The position numbers and the translations under genes were made by a program. DNA of 64,000 bases from Guptibacillus hwajinpoensis (lineage in GTDB: Bacteria; Bacillota; Bacilli; Bacillales; Guptibacillaceae). Positions within the stretch are counted from its first letter, which is position 1, and every line of letters begins with the position of its first letter. The stretch spans positions 1-64,000 of the forward strand of contig NZ_SWFM01000005.1 in NCBI RefSeq assembly GCF_005144865.1. Direction: 5' to 3'. Positions 43,863 to 53,522 of this stretch are shown here, one piece after another. The notes beneath the pieces are model-generated. The model was not told the DNA's origin, did no database searches, and worked only from the letters and a program-made list of their open reading frames with translations.

Positions 43863-44012
43863 TTAATCCCCTCCTGCTATTATCCATTTTACCGATTGTG
43901 CTTTTTGTTGTCACTTTTTTCTGAAAAAATGAATCTTTTGGTTTAATCAGACGTTATACTAATTATGGAAAGTAATGTTAGTTTAGCGAGGTCAATTTAC
44001 TAGGGGGGAATT

Positions 44013-44909
44013 ATGCTTCAATTTCAGAATGTAACAAAGCGTTTTGGAGCTTTCACAGCAGTAGATGGTTTGAATTTATCAATACCGGAGAATGAGATTT
44101 TTGGGCTACTTGGAGGGAATGGTGCTGGAAAGACAACAACGTTTCGAATGCTTTTACGTCTCATTGATCAGACTGAAGGCAATATTTTATGGAAAGATGA
44201 TGCTATATCTTATGATTCTAGTCATGTGATTGGTTATTTACCTGAGGAGCGGGGACTTTACCCCAAAATGAAAGTGAAAGAACAATTAATTTATCTTGGT
44301 AAATTACGTGGTATGAAGAAATCCGAGGTAGAGAAGGAAGTAGTTTTATGGCTTGAGCGGTTTAATGTACCAGAGTACATTGATAAGAAAGTGGAAGAAT
44401 TATCAAAAGGTAACCAGCAAAAAATCCAGTTCATTGCAGCGGTCATACATAAACCAGAATTACTTATTCTTGATGAGCCGTTTAGTGGTCTTGATCCCGT
44501 TAATGTTGAAGTATTGAAAGACGCTGTTCTGGATCTCAAGAAGTTAGGTACTACAATTCTTTTTTCCAGTCATCGAATGGAACATGTAGAAGAACTATGT
44601 GAACATTTGTGTATTCTTCATAAAGGAACACCAGTGGTATCGGGTAACCTGAAGGAGATTAAGCGGTCCTATGGTAAAAAAAACATTCTCATTAATGTTG
44701 ATTTTGATCTCGCTTTTCTTGAAGAACTTGAGGGAGTGCTTCGTATCAAACAGGGATTGAATCATAGCGTTGTCCAAATTGAGGATGAGCAGGTTTCTCA
44801 AGTTGTTCTTCATAAATTAACAGAAAGAGGATTTGTTCGAAGGTTTGAATTAGAAGAGCCATCCCTGAATGATATTTTTATAGAGAAAGTAGGGGCGGCA
44901 TATGAATAA
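44013..44909 (+). CDS. yhaQ: ABC transporter ATPase YhaQ
   Basis: The 298-residue ATPase has Walker A GGNGAGKTT (about 35-43), signature ELSKGNQQKIQ, Walker B LLILDEPFSGLDP and H-loop SSHRMEH. It pairs with the permease that overlaps its 3' end by 8 nt. B. subtilis YhaQ/YhaP is an uncharacterised NatAB-like exporter. The start has AGGGGGG. Confidence 0.88.
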   Translation: MLQFQNVTKRFGAFTAVDGLNLSIPENEIFGLLGGNGAGKTTTFRMLLRLIDQTEGNILWKDDAISYDSSHVIGYLPEERGLYPKMKVKEQLIYLGKLRGMKKSEVEKEVVLWLERFNVPEYIDKKVEELSKGNQQKIQFIAAVIHKPELLILDEPFSGLDPVNVEVLKDAVLDLKKLGTTILFSSHRMEHVEELCEHLCILHKGTPVVSGNLKEIKRSYGKKNILINVDFDLAFLEELEGVLRIKQGLNHSVVQIEDEQVSQVVLHKLTERGFVRRFELEEPSLNDIFIEKVGAAYE

Positions 44910-46155
44910 GTTTTTAATCGTCCTTTCCCGAACGTACTTAAATCGGTTAAAGTCAAAAGCTTTTATCGTAACAACGGTGATTACGCTACTAATGATCTTT
45001 CTTATAACAAATATATCCACTATTATTGATCGCTTTGATACTAGTGAAGAAGATCAAGTTGGCGTTGTCACAACCAGTAACTATTTCCCGATGCTTCAGG
45101 CGCAATTAGATAAAATGGAGTCTAATCTCGTTCTAAAACCGTTTGAGGGAACGGAGAAAGAGGCGCAGCAGGCGATTGAGGAAGGAGAGCTTGATAGTTA
45201 TTTGATTTTAGATGAAAACGAAGCTGGTGAACCAACAGCTGTCTATAAAGCAGAAACCGTTGCAGAACAAATCACGCCTCAATTGCTTGAATCAGCACTC
45301 CAACAAGTTAAGAGCTCCATTGCTGCAGAGAGTGCTGGGGTAACACAAAAGCAGCTTCTTGAAATTGATCAGCCTGTTCAATTTGAGAAAGTAGCGCTTG
45401 AAAAAGGTGCAAAGACAGAAGAAGAATTGAATCAAGCGAGAGTGTTTGTTTATGTGCTTTTGTTTGTTATTTATTTCTCAGTAATTTTCTATGGCAATAT
45501 GGTAGCTGTGGAAGTGGCAACAGAAAAATCTTCTAGGGTAATGGAGATCTTGATTTCGAGTGTATCTCCAGTAAAGCAAATGTTTGGGAAAATTCTTGGT
45601 ATAGCTCTACTAGGTTTAACGCAATATACGATTATTATTTTAAGTGGATACCTCTTTATGCAGCTACAAGATGAAGAAGTATCACAAACTGGTTTTCTTT
45701 CATTTCTCGATTTTAGTAATTTAACTGTTTCACTTGTTGTTTATGCGATTGTGTTCTTCGTTCTTGGTTATTTGCTCTATGCTACAATTCTTGCAATGGT
45801 CGGATCTTTAGTAAGTCGAGCAGAAGAAGTCCAACAGCTTATTATGCCTATTCAATTTTTGATCATTATTGCTTTCTTTATCGCAATGTTTGGGCTAGGT
45901 ACACCTTCTTCTCCTTTCGTAACAATTGCATCATATATTCCGTTCTTTACTCCAGTCGTCATGTTTTTACGAGTTGGTATGCTTGCCATTCCATTTTGGG
46001 AAGTCGCAATTAGTCTTGCACTGCTTATCGGGACAATTATTGTATTTGGAATACTTGGTGCCAGAGTTTATCGAGGTGGAGTATTGATGTATGGCAAATC
46101 ATCTTCGTTAAAAGATATAGGAAAAGCATTGAAATTATCCAGGAAAGAACGGTAG
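44902..46155 (+). CDS. yhaP: ABC transporter permease YhaP
   Basis: The 417-residue ABC-2 type permease has one N-terminal helix, a large external loop (about 45-180) and five or six C-terminal helices. The MVAVEVATEKSSRVMEILISSVSPVKQMFGK segment is the conserved coupling region. The layout is as in NatB-like sodium or peptide exporters. Translation is coupled to yhaQ. Confidence 0.87.
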   Translation: MNKFLIVLSRTYLNRLKSKAFIVTTVITLLMIFLITNISTIIDRFDTSEEDQVGVVTTSNYFPMLQAQLDKMESNLVLKPFEGTEKEAQQAIEEGELDSYLILDENEAGEPTAVYKAETVAEQITPQLLESALQQVKSSIAAESAGVTQKQLLEIDQPVQFEKVALEKGAKTEEELNQARVFVYVLLFVIYFSVIFYGNMVAVEVATEKSSRVMEILISSVSPVKQMFGKILGIALLGLTQYTIIILSGYLFMQLQDEEVSQTGFLSFLDFSNLTVSLVVYAIVFFVLGYLLYATILAMVGSLVSRAEEVQQLIMPIQFLIIIAFFIAMFGLGTPSSPFVTIASYIPFFTPVVMFLRVGMLAIPFWEVAISLALLIGTIIVFGILGARVYRGGVLMYGKSSSLKDIGKALKLSRKER

Positions 46156-46172
46156 CCCGTCCCTGGTTTTAT

Positions 46173-46209
46173 TAAAAGTCATCCGGCATAACGTACCGGA
46201 TGACTTTTT
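46173..46209 (+). terminator. Terminator after yhaP
   Basis: AAAAGTCATCCGG / CCGGATGACTTTT hairpin. Confidence 0.88.
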
Positions 46210-46343
46210 AAGTTTGTATGGCTTAGTTGAGGGTTAATCACAGAGCATTTTTGGAGATTATAAATGTAAGGTTGTGCGAACGTGCGCTCGCTTGAATATG
46301 GTAAACTAGTAGGTAAAGAGAGCATATGAAGGAGAGATGAATA

Positions 46344-47588
46344 ATGACGGCAATATCCTTCCTGCACTGCGCGGATCTCCATTTAGACAGACCTTTTTCC
46401 GGTGCCAATCGACTTCCAAATTCTTTGCACGAGTTTGTAAGAGATAGTGCTTATCGTTCGCTAAGGCGCATTGTTGATCTTGCACTATCTAATAAAGTCG
46501 ATTTTGTCCTTTTTGCAGGGGATTTATTTGATACAAGCTATAGAAGTCTTAAGGCGCAGATGACACTTTTAAAAGAATTACAGAGATTGCATGATGCCGG
46601 AATTAATAGCTATTTGTCACATGGAAATCATGATGCGCTTGATGGAGAATGGGTAAATTTAACATGGCCAGAAAGTAGTTACTTCTTCCCGAGCAATGTA
46701 GAAGCGATTCCATTTGAGCGAAATGGCAAAAGACTTGCTCATATTCACGGCTTTAGTTATCCGTCACGTCATGTAAATGAAAAGATGATCGATCAATATA
46801 ATAGATTGGAGGAAAAAACTTTCCAAATAGGGATGCTTCATGGAAATCTTGAGGGACAGACAGAGCACTCTTCATACGCTCCGTTTTCTCTCAATGAATT
46901 AGTGGAAAAAGGTTTTGATTACTGGGCTCTTGGTCATATCCATCAGCGAGCACAGCTTTTAGAAGAGCCTCCTGTGATCTATCCCGGAAACATACAAGGT
47001 GCACATAGGAAGGAAACAGGAGTTAAAGGATGCTATCTTGTAACGTTAAGCGAAGCATCTTCATACACCTCTTTTCATCAAACATCTGATGTTACATGGC
47101 ACCGACAAGCTATCGATTTGGGGCAATATGAAACAATGCAAGGTCTTTTGCAGGCTTGTGAGGAGCTTTTGGATCAAGATACCTATGCTTCTGGAGGGCA
47201 TTTAATAGAAATTGAGCTTATTGGCATTAGTCACTTACATACGCAACTACTTCAAGAAGATCAGCTAGAGGATCTTCTTCAGGCGCTTCAATTAAACCGA
47301 GATATGGAAGAGAATAATTTTGTTTGGCCGTATAAATTCTCTTTGAAATCAAAGCCTGCATGGGATCGAGAAGTCTTAAAACAACAAGATGGGTTTATGC
47401 AGGACATTCTTGTTACTTCAGATAATTATGTGAACAATCATTTTCAAGAAGCGCTGGCACCTTTATTTGAACACAGGCGAGCGAGAAAAGCGCTTGAGTC
47501 TATTGACAATCAAGATCAGCTGATGAAAGAAGCTGAGGAACTGTTGCTTTCATACCTGATTGAGAATAATGGAGGTGATGTTAAGTGA
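46344..47588 (+). CDS. yhaO: SbcD-like metallophosphatase YhaO
   Basis: This is a 414-residue Mre11/SbcD-type calcineurin-like phosphoesterase. Metal motifs are CADLHLDRPF, FAGDLFD, SHGNHDA and LGHIHQR. With YhaN it should form an SbcCD-like DNA end-processing nuclease. AAGGAGAG precedes ATG 46344. Its stop overlaps the yhaN start by 4 nt (GTGA). Confidence 0.9.
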   Translation: MTAISFLHCADLHLDRPFSGANRLPNSLHEFVRDSAYRSLRRIVDLALSNKVDFVLFAGDLFDTSYRSLKAQMTLLKELQRLHDAGINSYLSHGNHDALDGEWVNLTWPESSYFFPSNVEAIPFERNGKRLAHIHGFSYPSRHVNEKMIDQYNRLEEKTFQIGMLHGNLEGQTEHSSYAPFSLNELVEKGFDYWALGHIHQRAQLLEEPPVIYPGNIQGAHRKETGVKGCYLVTLSEASSYTSFHQTSDVTWHRQAIDLGQYETMQGLLQACEELLDQDTYASGGHLIEIELIGISHLHTQLLQEDQLEDLLQALQLNRDMEENNFVWPYKFSLKSKPAWDREVLKQQDGFMQDILVTSDNYVNNHFQEALAPLFEHRRARKALESIDNQDQLMKEAEELLLSYLIENNGGDVK

Positions 47589-50365
47589 AGCTTCTCGAAT
47601 TGCACATTTATAGCTTTGGCAAATTTGAAGATTATCAAATGACGGATATCTCTTCTAATATACAACTTGTTTACGGTGAAAATGAAGCTGGTAAATCGAC
47701 TCTTATTGCTTTCATTGAATCGATTTTGTTTGGGTTTCCTTCGCGTCAGGATGAAAGTTATGAATTGAATCATCATAGTCGGTTTGGTGGAACGCTCACA
47801 TTAGAGAGCAATAGTGAAACGATAATTGTTGAACGAACGAAAGGGAAGGCTTCAGGTGATGTTACGATTTATTTCCCTGATGGATCAACCGGTAATGAAG
47901 AAGAATTAAAGTTACTTTTAAAAGGGATGAATCGAACTAGCTTCCGACAAATTTTCTTTTGCAATCTCACAACTCTTAATGACTATCGAAGTTATGATGA
48001 AGACGGATGGAACCAAGTTCTATATGAGGCAGGTATGAGTGGAGGGGCATCTCTGTTAGCAGTTGATAAGGCATTTGATAAGCGACAGGGAGAGCTTTTC
48101 AAACCTGGTGGTAGAAAGCCTCTTTTAAACGAGGAACTTGAAAATTGGGAGAAGTTGAAGAAAAAAACAAGTGAATGGGCGAAAAAGAACGGAGAATACA
48201 ATCGGTTAGTTCAAAATAAACAGGAACTGGAAGGTCAGGTTACTGAGCAAACTGAACGATTAGAGCTCTTGCATAACGAACGTCGGATACTTGAAAGGGA
48301 AAAGCGGGTATTCCCCCTTTTAAAGGAAAAGCGTAGATTAGAGAGTCTTCTTAACAAACTTCCAGAATTTAAACCATTCCCAGAAGATGGATTAATCAGA
48401 ATGGATAAGTGGAAAGAACAAGCCGTTCTTCTATCTGGAGAATCAGAAAGTATGATGAAAAGACTTCAAAAAATGAAAGAAGAAATTGATAGCTATGAAG
48501 TCATGTCAGAATGGAAAGTGTTTCTACAAGACGTTTCATACTGGAATGAACAAATGGTGCTGTTTCGAGCAAGATCAGAAGAACGGAAAGAACTTGAACG
48601 TGAAATGGTTTCTCTCGATTCAATCCTTGAAGAAGAATTAGAGAGTCTTGGATTAGTAAAAGAAGATGTTATTCAGGTGAACACTAGCTTTACAGCGAGA
48701 GAAGAACTGAAGCTACTTATTGAAGATTACAATCGATCTGATCAGGAGTATCGCTATATAAATGAAGCTTTCCTGTCAGCACGAGATGAACTGGAGAAAG
48801 AAGAGAGCGAATACGAGTTGCTAAAGGCAAGGCTTTTGTCTGAAAGCGAAAGAGAGAAGATCAGTAATAAAAAAGGATCAAGAGGAAAACAGAAATGGCA
48901 GGGCGGGATGGTCATTGGCGCGGTACTCCTTTTTCTTGGATTAGGTCTATATGAAAGCTGGGTTCTTGGAGCGGTAGCATCAGCTATAGCCCTTATAGGC
49001 GCTTTTCTAATGACTCTTACGAAGGAGAATAACCATGGGAGCGATCATGAGTTACTTATCCAGGATCTTGAGCTCAGAAGGAGAGTTGAGCAAGCCAAAG
49101 ACCAGATTGATCGCTTAAATCGTATTTATATAAAAGCTGCTAAAAACGTAGATCGCTGGGAAGCAGAACGATATCAAATTGAGAGTGCTATTAAAAAATG
49201 GAGGTCATCCAATACATTTCCAGAGAGCATTCCCCTTCATTCAGTAATGGATGCAGTTGATCGAATTACTTCCATTAAAAAGCGTCAACAGAATTATGAT
49301 CATATGCAGAGACAACTAGTAGAACTTGACTACAGTTTAAAGGTAGTTGAAGATGGAATTAAGAAATTATGTGATGATACGAACATTTCCTATTATCATG
49401 CTGAAAATGCAATGCAGTTTTTGCTTCAGAAAGCAGATGCAGAGCGTGAAGCAATACGAGAAATTGAAAAGCTAAGTGATCAATACCAATCCCTTGAATC
49501 GCAACTAGCTGACATTAACGAAAAGCTTATATCATGCAAAAATGAAATGAAAGATTTAATGAGTATGGCAAAAACGGATACGGAAGAAGCTTTCAGAGTG
49601 AAAGGAAATGCCCAAAAGGAAGCAAAAGTACTGATGAATCAACTTGTAACCATTGATTCACAGTTAGAGGAATCGGATCTAGTAACAGAACGTTCATCAA
49701 TAGATGAAATAGAGAACGAACTCATTGCCATTGAGCGTGAAGAAGGTTCTCTCATGAAAAAACAACAGGAAACCTACCAGCATATAGCTACCGAACAGGA
49801 GCGAATTCATCTATTAATAGAAGATGGGACCTATGAAGACCTTTTGTTACAGCAAAAGCAAAAGGAAGACGAAATGAACGCTCTAGCGTGGAAGTGGTCG
49901 GTGTTTAAAGTGGCATCTGACCTCTTAACAAAGGCAAAGGCACGTTATCAAGAAGAGCGTCTTCCTGCTGTTCTAAAAAGAGCAGAAAACTATTTCACAT
50001 CTATCACAGAAGGGCGCTATACTGCCATTTTCCCTCCTACTGAAGGTATGGGTTTTCGTGTGATGCATTGCGAAGGAAAAGGATACAAGCCCTCTGAGCT
50101 TAGCAGGGGAACTGTTGAGCAGCTATACCTTTGCATTCGACTTGCTCTTGCTTCTATATCAGCTATACGATTACCAATTTTCCTGGACGATATTTTTGTG
50201 AATTTTGATGCAAAACGAACAGAGAAAGCGAAAGAATTTATAAAGAAGTTTTCTCTAGATCATCAGGTGATTTTATTAACTTGTCATATGGACACGACCA
50301 GGGGTCTAGAAGAGAATATTCATGTTCTAGAGCGTACGCCATTCTCTACAAAAAAGGTACAATAA
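47585..50365 (+). CDS. yhaN: SbcC/Rad50-like ATPase YhaN
   Basis: In the 926-residue ATPase, Walker A GENEAGKST is at 31-39 and the C-terminal Walker B is in LPIFLDDIFVNFD. Long coiled-coil arms separate them. At about residues 440-478, where the arms should turn, two hydrophobic segments (VIGAVLLFLGLGL and LGAVASAIALIGAFLM) suggest a membrane hairpin in place of a zinc hook. GTG 47585 is the start. It probably works with YhaO. Confidence 0.88.
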   Translation: MKLLELHIYSFGKFEDYQMTDISSNIQLVYGENEAGKSTLIAFIESILFGFPSRQDESYELNHHSRFGGTLTLESNSETIIVERTKGKASGDVTIYFPDGSTGNEEELKLLLKGMNRTSFRQIFFCNLTTLNDYRSYDEDGWNQVLYEAGMSGGASLLAVDKAFDKRQGELFKPGGRKPLLNEELENWEKLKKKTSEWAKKNGEYNRLVQNKQELEGQVTEQTERLELLHNERRILEREKRVFPLLKEKRRLESLLNKLPEFKPFPEDGLIRMDKWKEQAVLLSGESESMMKRLQKMKEEIDSYEVMSEWKVFLQDVSYWNEQMVLFRARSEERKELEREMVSLDSILEEELESLGLVKEDVIQVNTSFTAREELKLLIEDYNRSDQEYRYINEAFLSARDELEKEESEYELLKARLLSESEREKISNKKGSRGKQKWQGGMVIGAVLLFLGLGLYESWVLGAVASAIALIGAFLMTLTKENNHGSDHELLIQDLELRRRVEQAKDQIDRLNRIYIKAAKNVDRWEAERYQIESAIKKWRSSNTFPESIPLHSVMDAVDRITSIKKRQQNYDHMQRQLVELDYSLKVVEDGIKKLCDDTNISYYHAENAMQFLLQKADAEREAIREIEKLSDQYQSLESQLADINEKLISCKNEMKDLMSMAKTDTEEAFRVKGNAQKEAKVLMNQLVTIDSQLEESDLVTERSSIDEIENELIAIEREEGSLMKKQQETYQHIATEQERIHLLIEDGTYEDLLLQQKQKEDEMNALAWKWSVFKVASDLLTKAKARYQEERLPAVLKRAENYFTSITEGRYTAIFPPTEGMGFRVMHCEGKGYKPSELSRGTVEQLYLCIRLALASISAIRLPIFLDDIFVNFDAKRTEKAKEFIKKFSLDHQVILLTCHMDTTRGLEENIHVLERTPFSTKKVQ

Positions 50366-50379
50366 CATGAGGTGAGTTT

Positions 50380-51045
50380 ATGGAAGAAACCTATAAAGTG
50401 CATTTGGTCGAAGATGAAGAAAATCTAGTGCAAATACTTAAAACATATATGGAGAAAGAAGGATTTCAGGTAAAAACTTTTATGAGTGGTGAAGAGGCTA
50501 TGGAGAGTATTCATGAGTCTTGCCATCTTTGGATTCTTGATATAATGTTGCCCGGAATAGACGGTTATGAATTATTAAAGAAAATTAAAGCAGAGGACGA
50601 CGTTCCGGTCATCTTTATATCTGCAAGAGATGAAGATCTTGATCGCATTGTAGGTCTTGAATTAGGAAGCGATGATTACATTGCTAAACCTTTCATGCCA
50701 AGAGAACTAATCATTCGAGCTAAAAAGCTTTTGAATAGAGTGTATCACCAACCTTCACAAAAGCGATTTGAAATTGTTGAATATGAAATTGATCCAATAG
50801 CACGTAAAGTACTGGATCGTGGTGAACCTGTTGAATTAACAACGAAGGAAATGGATTTAATTCTATACCTTGTGGAGCATGTGAATCAAACACTGTCGAG
50901 AGAACAAATATTAGTTCATGTTTGGGGCGACGATTATGTTGGGTCCGATCGTGCTGTCGATGATGTCATTAGACGAGTCCGCAAAAAGATGCCACGAATG
51001 AACCTTGAAACATCTTACGGACTTGGTTATCGGTTAATTACATGA
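50380..51045 (+). CDS. cssR: CssR-like response regulator
   Basis: The 221-residue OmpR-type regulator has the phosphoacceptor Asp54 in LWILDIMLPG, followed by FISARDEDLDRIVGLELGSDDYIAKPFMPREL, very like B. subtilis CssR as I remember it. A winged helix closes it. CssRS senses misfolded secreted proteins and induces htrA/htrB. The gene sits between yhaN and yhaM, close to prsA. GAGGTGA precedes the ATG. It overlaps the kinase gene by 4 nt. Confidence 0.8.
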   Translation: MEETYKVHLVEDEENLVQILKTYMEKEGFQVKTFMSGEEAMESIHESCHLWILDIMLPGIDGYELLKKIKAEDDVPVIFISARDEDLDRIVGLELGSDDYIAKPFMPRELIIRAKKLLNRVYHQPSQKRFEIVEYEIDPIARKVLDRGEPVELTTKEMDLILYLVEHVNQTLSREQILVHVWGDDYVGSDRAVDDVIRRVRKKMPRMNLETSYGLGYRLIT

Positions 51046-52403
51046 TTCGTCTTAACTTAACGAAACGGATCTGGTTATCGTTCATGATCCTTGTTCTACT
51101 CGTTGGGGTAGTTATTGCAGTAATCTATCCACTATCTATTAAGGGAACCTTGACTGAAGAAACGTATCAAATTATTGAGAGTGAACAGCAGAGGTATACC
51201 TTTCCAGATCAAGATGGGCCACTTCCCCCCCAAACTGATGAAGATTTTATTGAACGAAGAGACGCTGAGCGTTCAGTAGGTCACACGTTAATTACAAGGT
51301 TATATAGTGGACCGCTACAGGGAGATCCTATACCTGATGAAGTAATCATTGAAATGCGTAAAAATGCACTAAATCAAGAAAAGGATAAATCCCGGTATGA
51401 ATTAACCTATAATGATCAAGCGTCCCTTTTTTATGTTATCTCTAAAGTTGACGTAAATGGACAGGAAGCCTATTTTATATCATATATGTGGGATACGTAC
51501 CGCGACCAGATGATTGATCGTCTATGGTGGAGATTAATTATTATTCTTCTATTCGCTTTGCTATTAAGTCTATTCCCTGCAGCATGGATTGCAAGGTATT
51601 TACGAAGACCCCTAACTGTTCTTGGGGAACGGTTTGAACAAATAGCAAACCGTAACTGGAAAGAGCCATTTCGCTGGGAGGGTGATGAAGAATTTCAGAA
51701 GCTTTCCAATCAGTTTGAGTTGATGAGACAGAATTTAATGCGGTATGACAAAGCTCAGAAGACATTTATCCAACATGCTTCACATGAATTAAAAACCCCG
51801 ATTATGGTTATCAAAAGCTACGCCCAATCAATTAAAGATGGCGTAATGCCAGATTCACTTGATAATACGATGACGATTATTCTAAATGAATCCGATCGAA
51901 TGGATCAACGGGTAAAGGCAATGCTAACGTATATTAAATTGGATTCCATTGATGAACCTGAAGGTAACTTTGAAACCTTTCGATTTGGAGTTCTAGCAGA
52001 GGAAATTCGTGAGCGATTTATGTACCAGCGAGAAGATGTGATGTTTACGATATCTGGTGAAGATATTGAAATTACCGCCATACGCGAACAAATGCTAACG
52101 GCCATGGACAACCTTGTTCAAAATGCATTACGGTATGCTAGTAGCAAAATAGAACTAACTGCTATTCAAAGAGATCATCAGGTAAGAGTTGAGGTTTACA
52201 ATGACGGTGAACAAATTTCTTTCGAAACAGTAGAGAAAGAGCGTCTATTTGAACCCTTCCAAAAAGGGGATAAAGGGCAATTTGGAATAGGCCTTGCTAT
52301 TGTGAAGAAAATTGCAGAGCGTCATGAAGGTTCAGCAGAAGTAACGAATTTAAAAGATGGAGTGGTGTTTTCAATCATTATCCCAAGTGAAATTAAGAAA
52401 TAA
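51042..52403 (+). CDS. cssS: CssS-like sensor histidine kinase
   Basis: The 453-residue kinase has two membrane helices (about 10-30 and 165-187) flanking an external sensor region of about 130 residues. HAMP, HASHELKTPIMVIKSYAQSIKDG with the phosphorylated histidine, and an ATPase domain ending FGIGLAIVKKI follow. The H box resembles CssS closely, while the sensor region differs. Its signal would be secretion stress if the assignment holds. Confidence 0.78.
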   Translation: MIRLNLTKRIWLSFMILVLLVGVVIAVIYPLSIKGTLTEETYQIIESEQQRYTFPDQDGPLPPQTDEDFIERRDAERSVGHTLITRLYSGPLQGDPIPDEVIIEMRKNALNQEKDKSRYELTYNDQASLFYVISKVDVNGQEAYFISYMWDTYRDQMIDRLWWRLIIILLFALLLSLFPAAWIARYLRRPLTVLGERFEQIANRNWKEPFRWEGDEEFQKLSNQFELMRQNLMRYDKAQKTFIQHASHELKTPIMVIKSYAQSIKDGVMPDSLDNTMTIILNESDRMDQRVKAMLTYIKLDSIDEPEGNFETFRFGVLAEEIRERFMYQREDVMFTISGEDIEITAIREQMLTAMDNLVQNALRYASSKIELTAIQRDHQVRVEVYNDGEQISFETVEKERLFEPFQKGDKGQFGIGLAIVKKIAERHEGSAEVTNLKDGVVFSIIIPSEIKK

Positions 52404-52473
52404 AGTAATGGTCCTATCATAAATGGAGGCTGTGCTATACTAGGTAGATAGATTTTGCCGCGGAGGTGGAAAG

Positions 52474-53439
52474 ATGAAGGAATTTAAAGGAATCGGTCAT
52501 TATCGTGTTGGTGATCAGGTTGATCACTACTTATTAATAAAATCATCAGTTAAAGGTGTGGCCAGCAACGGAAAGCCTTTCTTAACGTTAATACTTCAAG
52601 ATAAGTCAGGTGACATTGAAGCGAAGCTTTGGGATGCATCTTCTGATGATGAGGAAAGCTTCGATGCGCAACAAATTATTAAAGTAAAAGGTGATGTAAC
52701 GAACTATAGAGGGCGCAACCAGCTTCGAATTAAGACAATTAGGCTGGCTACAGATATGGATCAAGTTAAAGTTAGTGATTTCGTAGAATCTGCTCCGCTT
52801 GAAATAAATGAAATCATGGAGAAGATCACGCAATATGTATTTGAAATGCGCAATCCAAATATTCAGCGAATCACACGACATCTTGTTAAAAAGCATCAGA
52901 ATGAATTTCTCACTTATCCTGCAGCAACAAAGAATCATCACGAGTTCGTATCGGGATTATCTTACCATGTTGTATCCATGCTTGATATTGCTAAATCTCT
53001 TTCCGCTCTCTATCCATCGTTAGATACAGACTTGCTTTATGGAGGCATTATTCTGCATGATCTTGGAAAAGTTGTTGAGCTATCCGGTTCAATTGCTGCA
53101 AGCTATACGAATGAAGGGAAGCTCCTCGGTCACATTTCAATTATGGTAAACGAGATTGGACAAGCTGCGAAAGAATTAGAAATTGAAGGAGAAGAAGTGA
53201 TGCTTCTTCAACACCTCATTCTAAGTCACCATGGGAAAGCAGAGTGGGGAAGTCCGAAGCCCCCTATGATCCGTGAAGCAGAAATCCTTCATATGATTGA
53301 TAACATAGATGCCAAAATGAATATGCTTGATCGTGCTCTTGATAAAGTAGAACCAGGTGAATTCACTGATCGAGTATTCGCTCTTGATAATCGCTCATTC
53401 TACAAGCCACAGATGGAAGCTTTAAAAGGCGAAAGCTAA
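52474..53439 (+). CDS. yhaM: 3'-5' exoribonuclease YhaM
   Basis: The 321-residue enzyme has an N-terminal OB-fold (residues 1-95, [18 protein letters not shown]) and a C-terminal HD domain ([14 protein letters not shown] near 190-203, [11 protein letters not shown]). YhaM trims short RNAs and single-stranded DNA from the 3' end in a metal-dependent way. GGAGG precedes the ATG. It follows the kinase gene by 70 nt; in B. subtilis it follows yhaN directly. Confidence 0.92.
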   Translation: MKEFKGIGHYRVGDQVDHYLLIKSSVKGVASNGKPFLTLILQDKSGDIEAKLWDASSDDEESFDAQQIIKVKGDVTNYRGRNQLRIKTIRLATDMDQVKVSDFVESAPLEINEIMEKITQYVFEMRNPNIQRITRHLVKKHQNEFLTYPAATKNHHEFVSGLSYHVVSMLDIAKSLSALYPSLDTDLLYGGIILHDLGKVVELSGSIAASYTNEGKLLGHISIMVNEIGQAAKELEIEGEEVMLLQHLILSHHGKAEWGSPKPPMIREAEILHMIDNIDAKMNMLDRALDKVEPGEFTDRVFALDNRSFYKPQMEALKGES

Positions 53440-53455
53440 AAGAGGCAGGCGAACG

Positions 53456-53494
53456 AAAGAGAAACGAGCTAAAGAGCCGTTTCTCTTTTTTTTG
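53456..53494 (+). terminator. Terminator after yhaM
   Basis: AAAGAGAAACG / CGTTTCTCTTT hairpin and a T run. Confidence 0.88.
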
Positions 53495-53522
53495 CGCCTT
53501 TTTAATTACCGGGGGTTAACAT

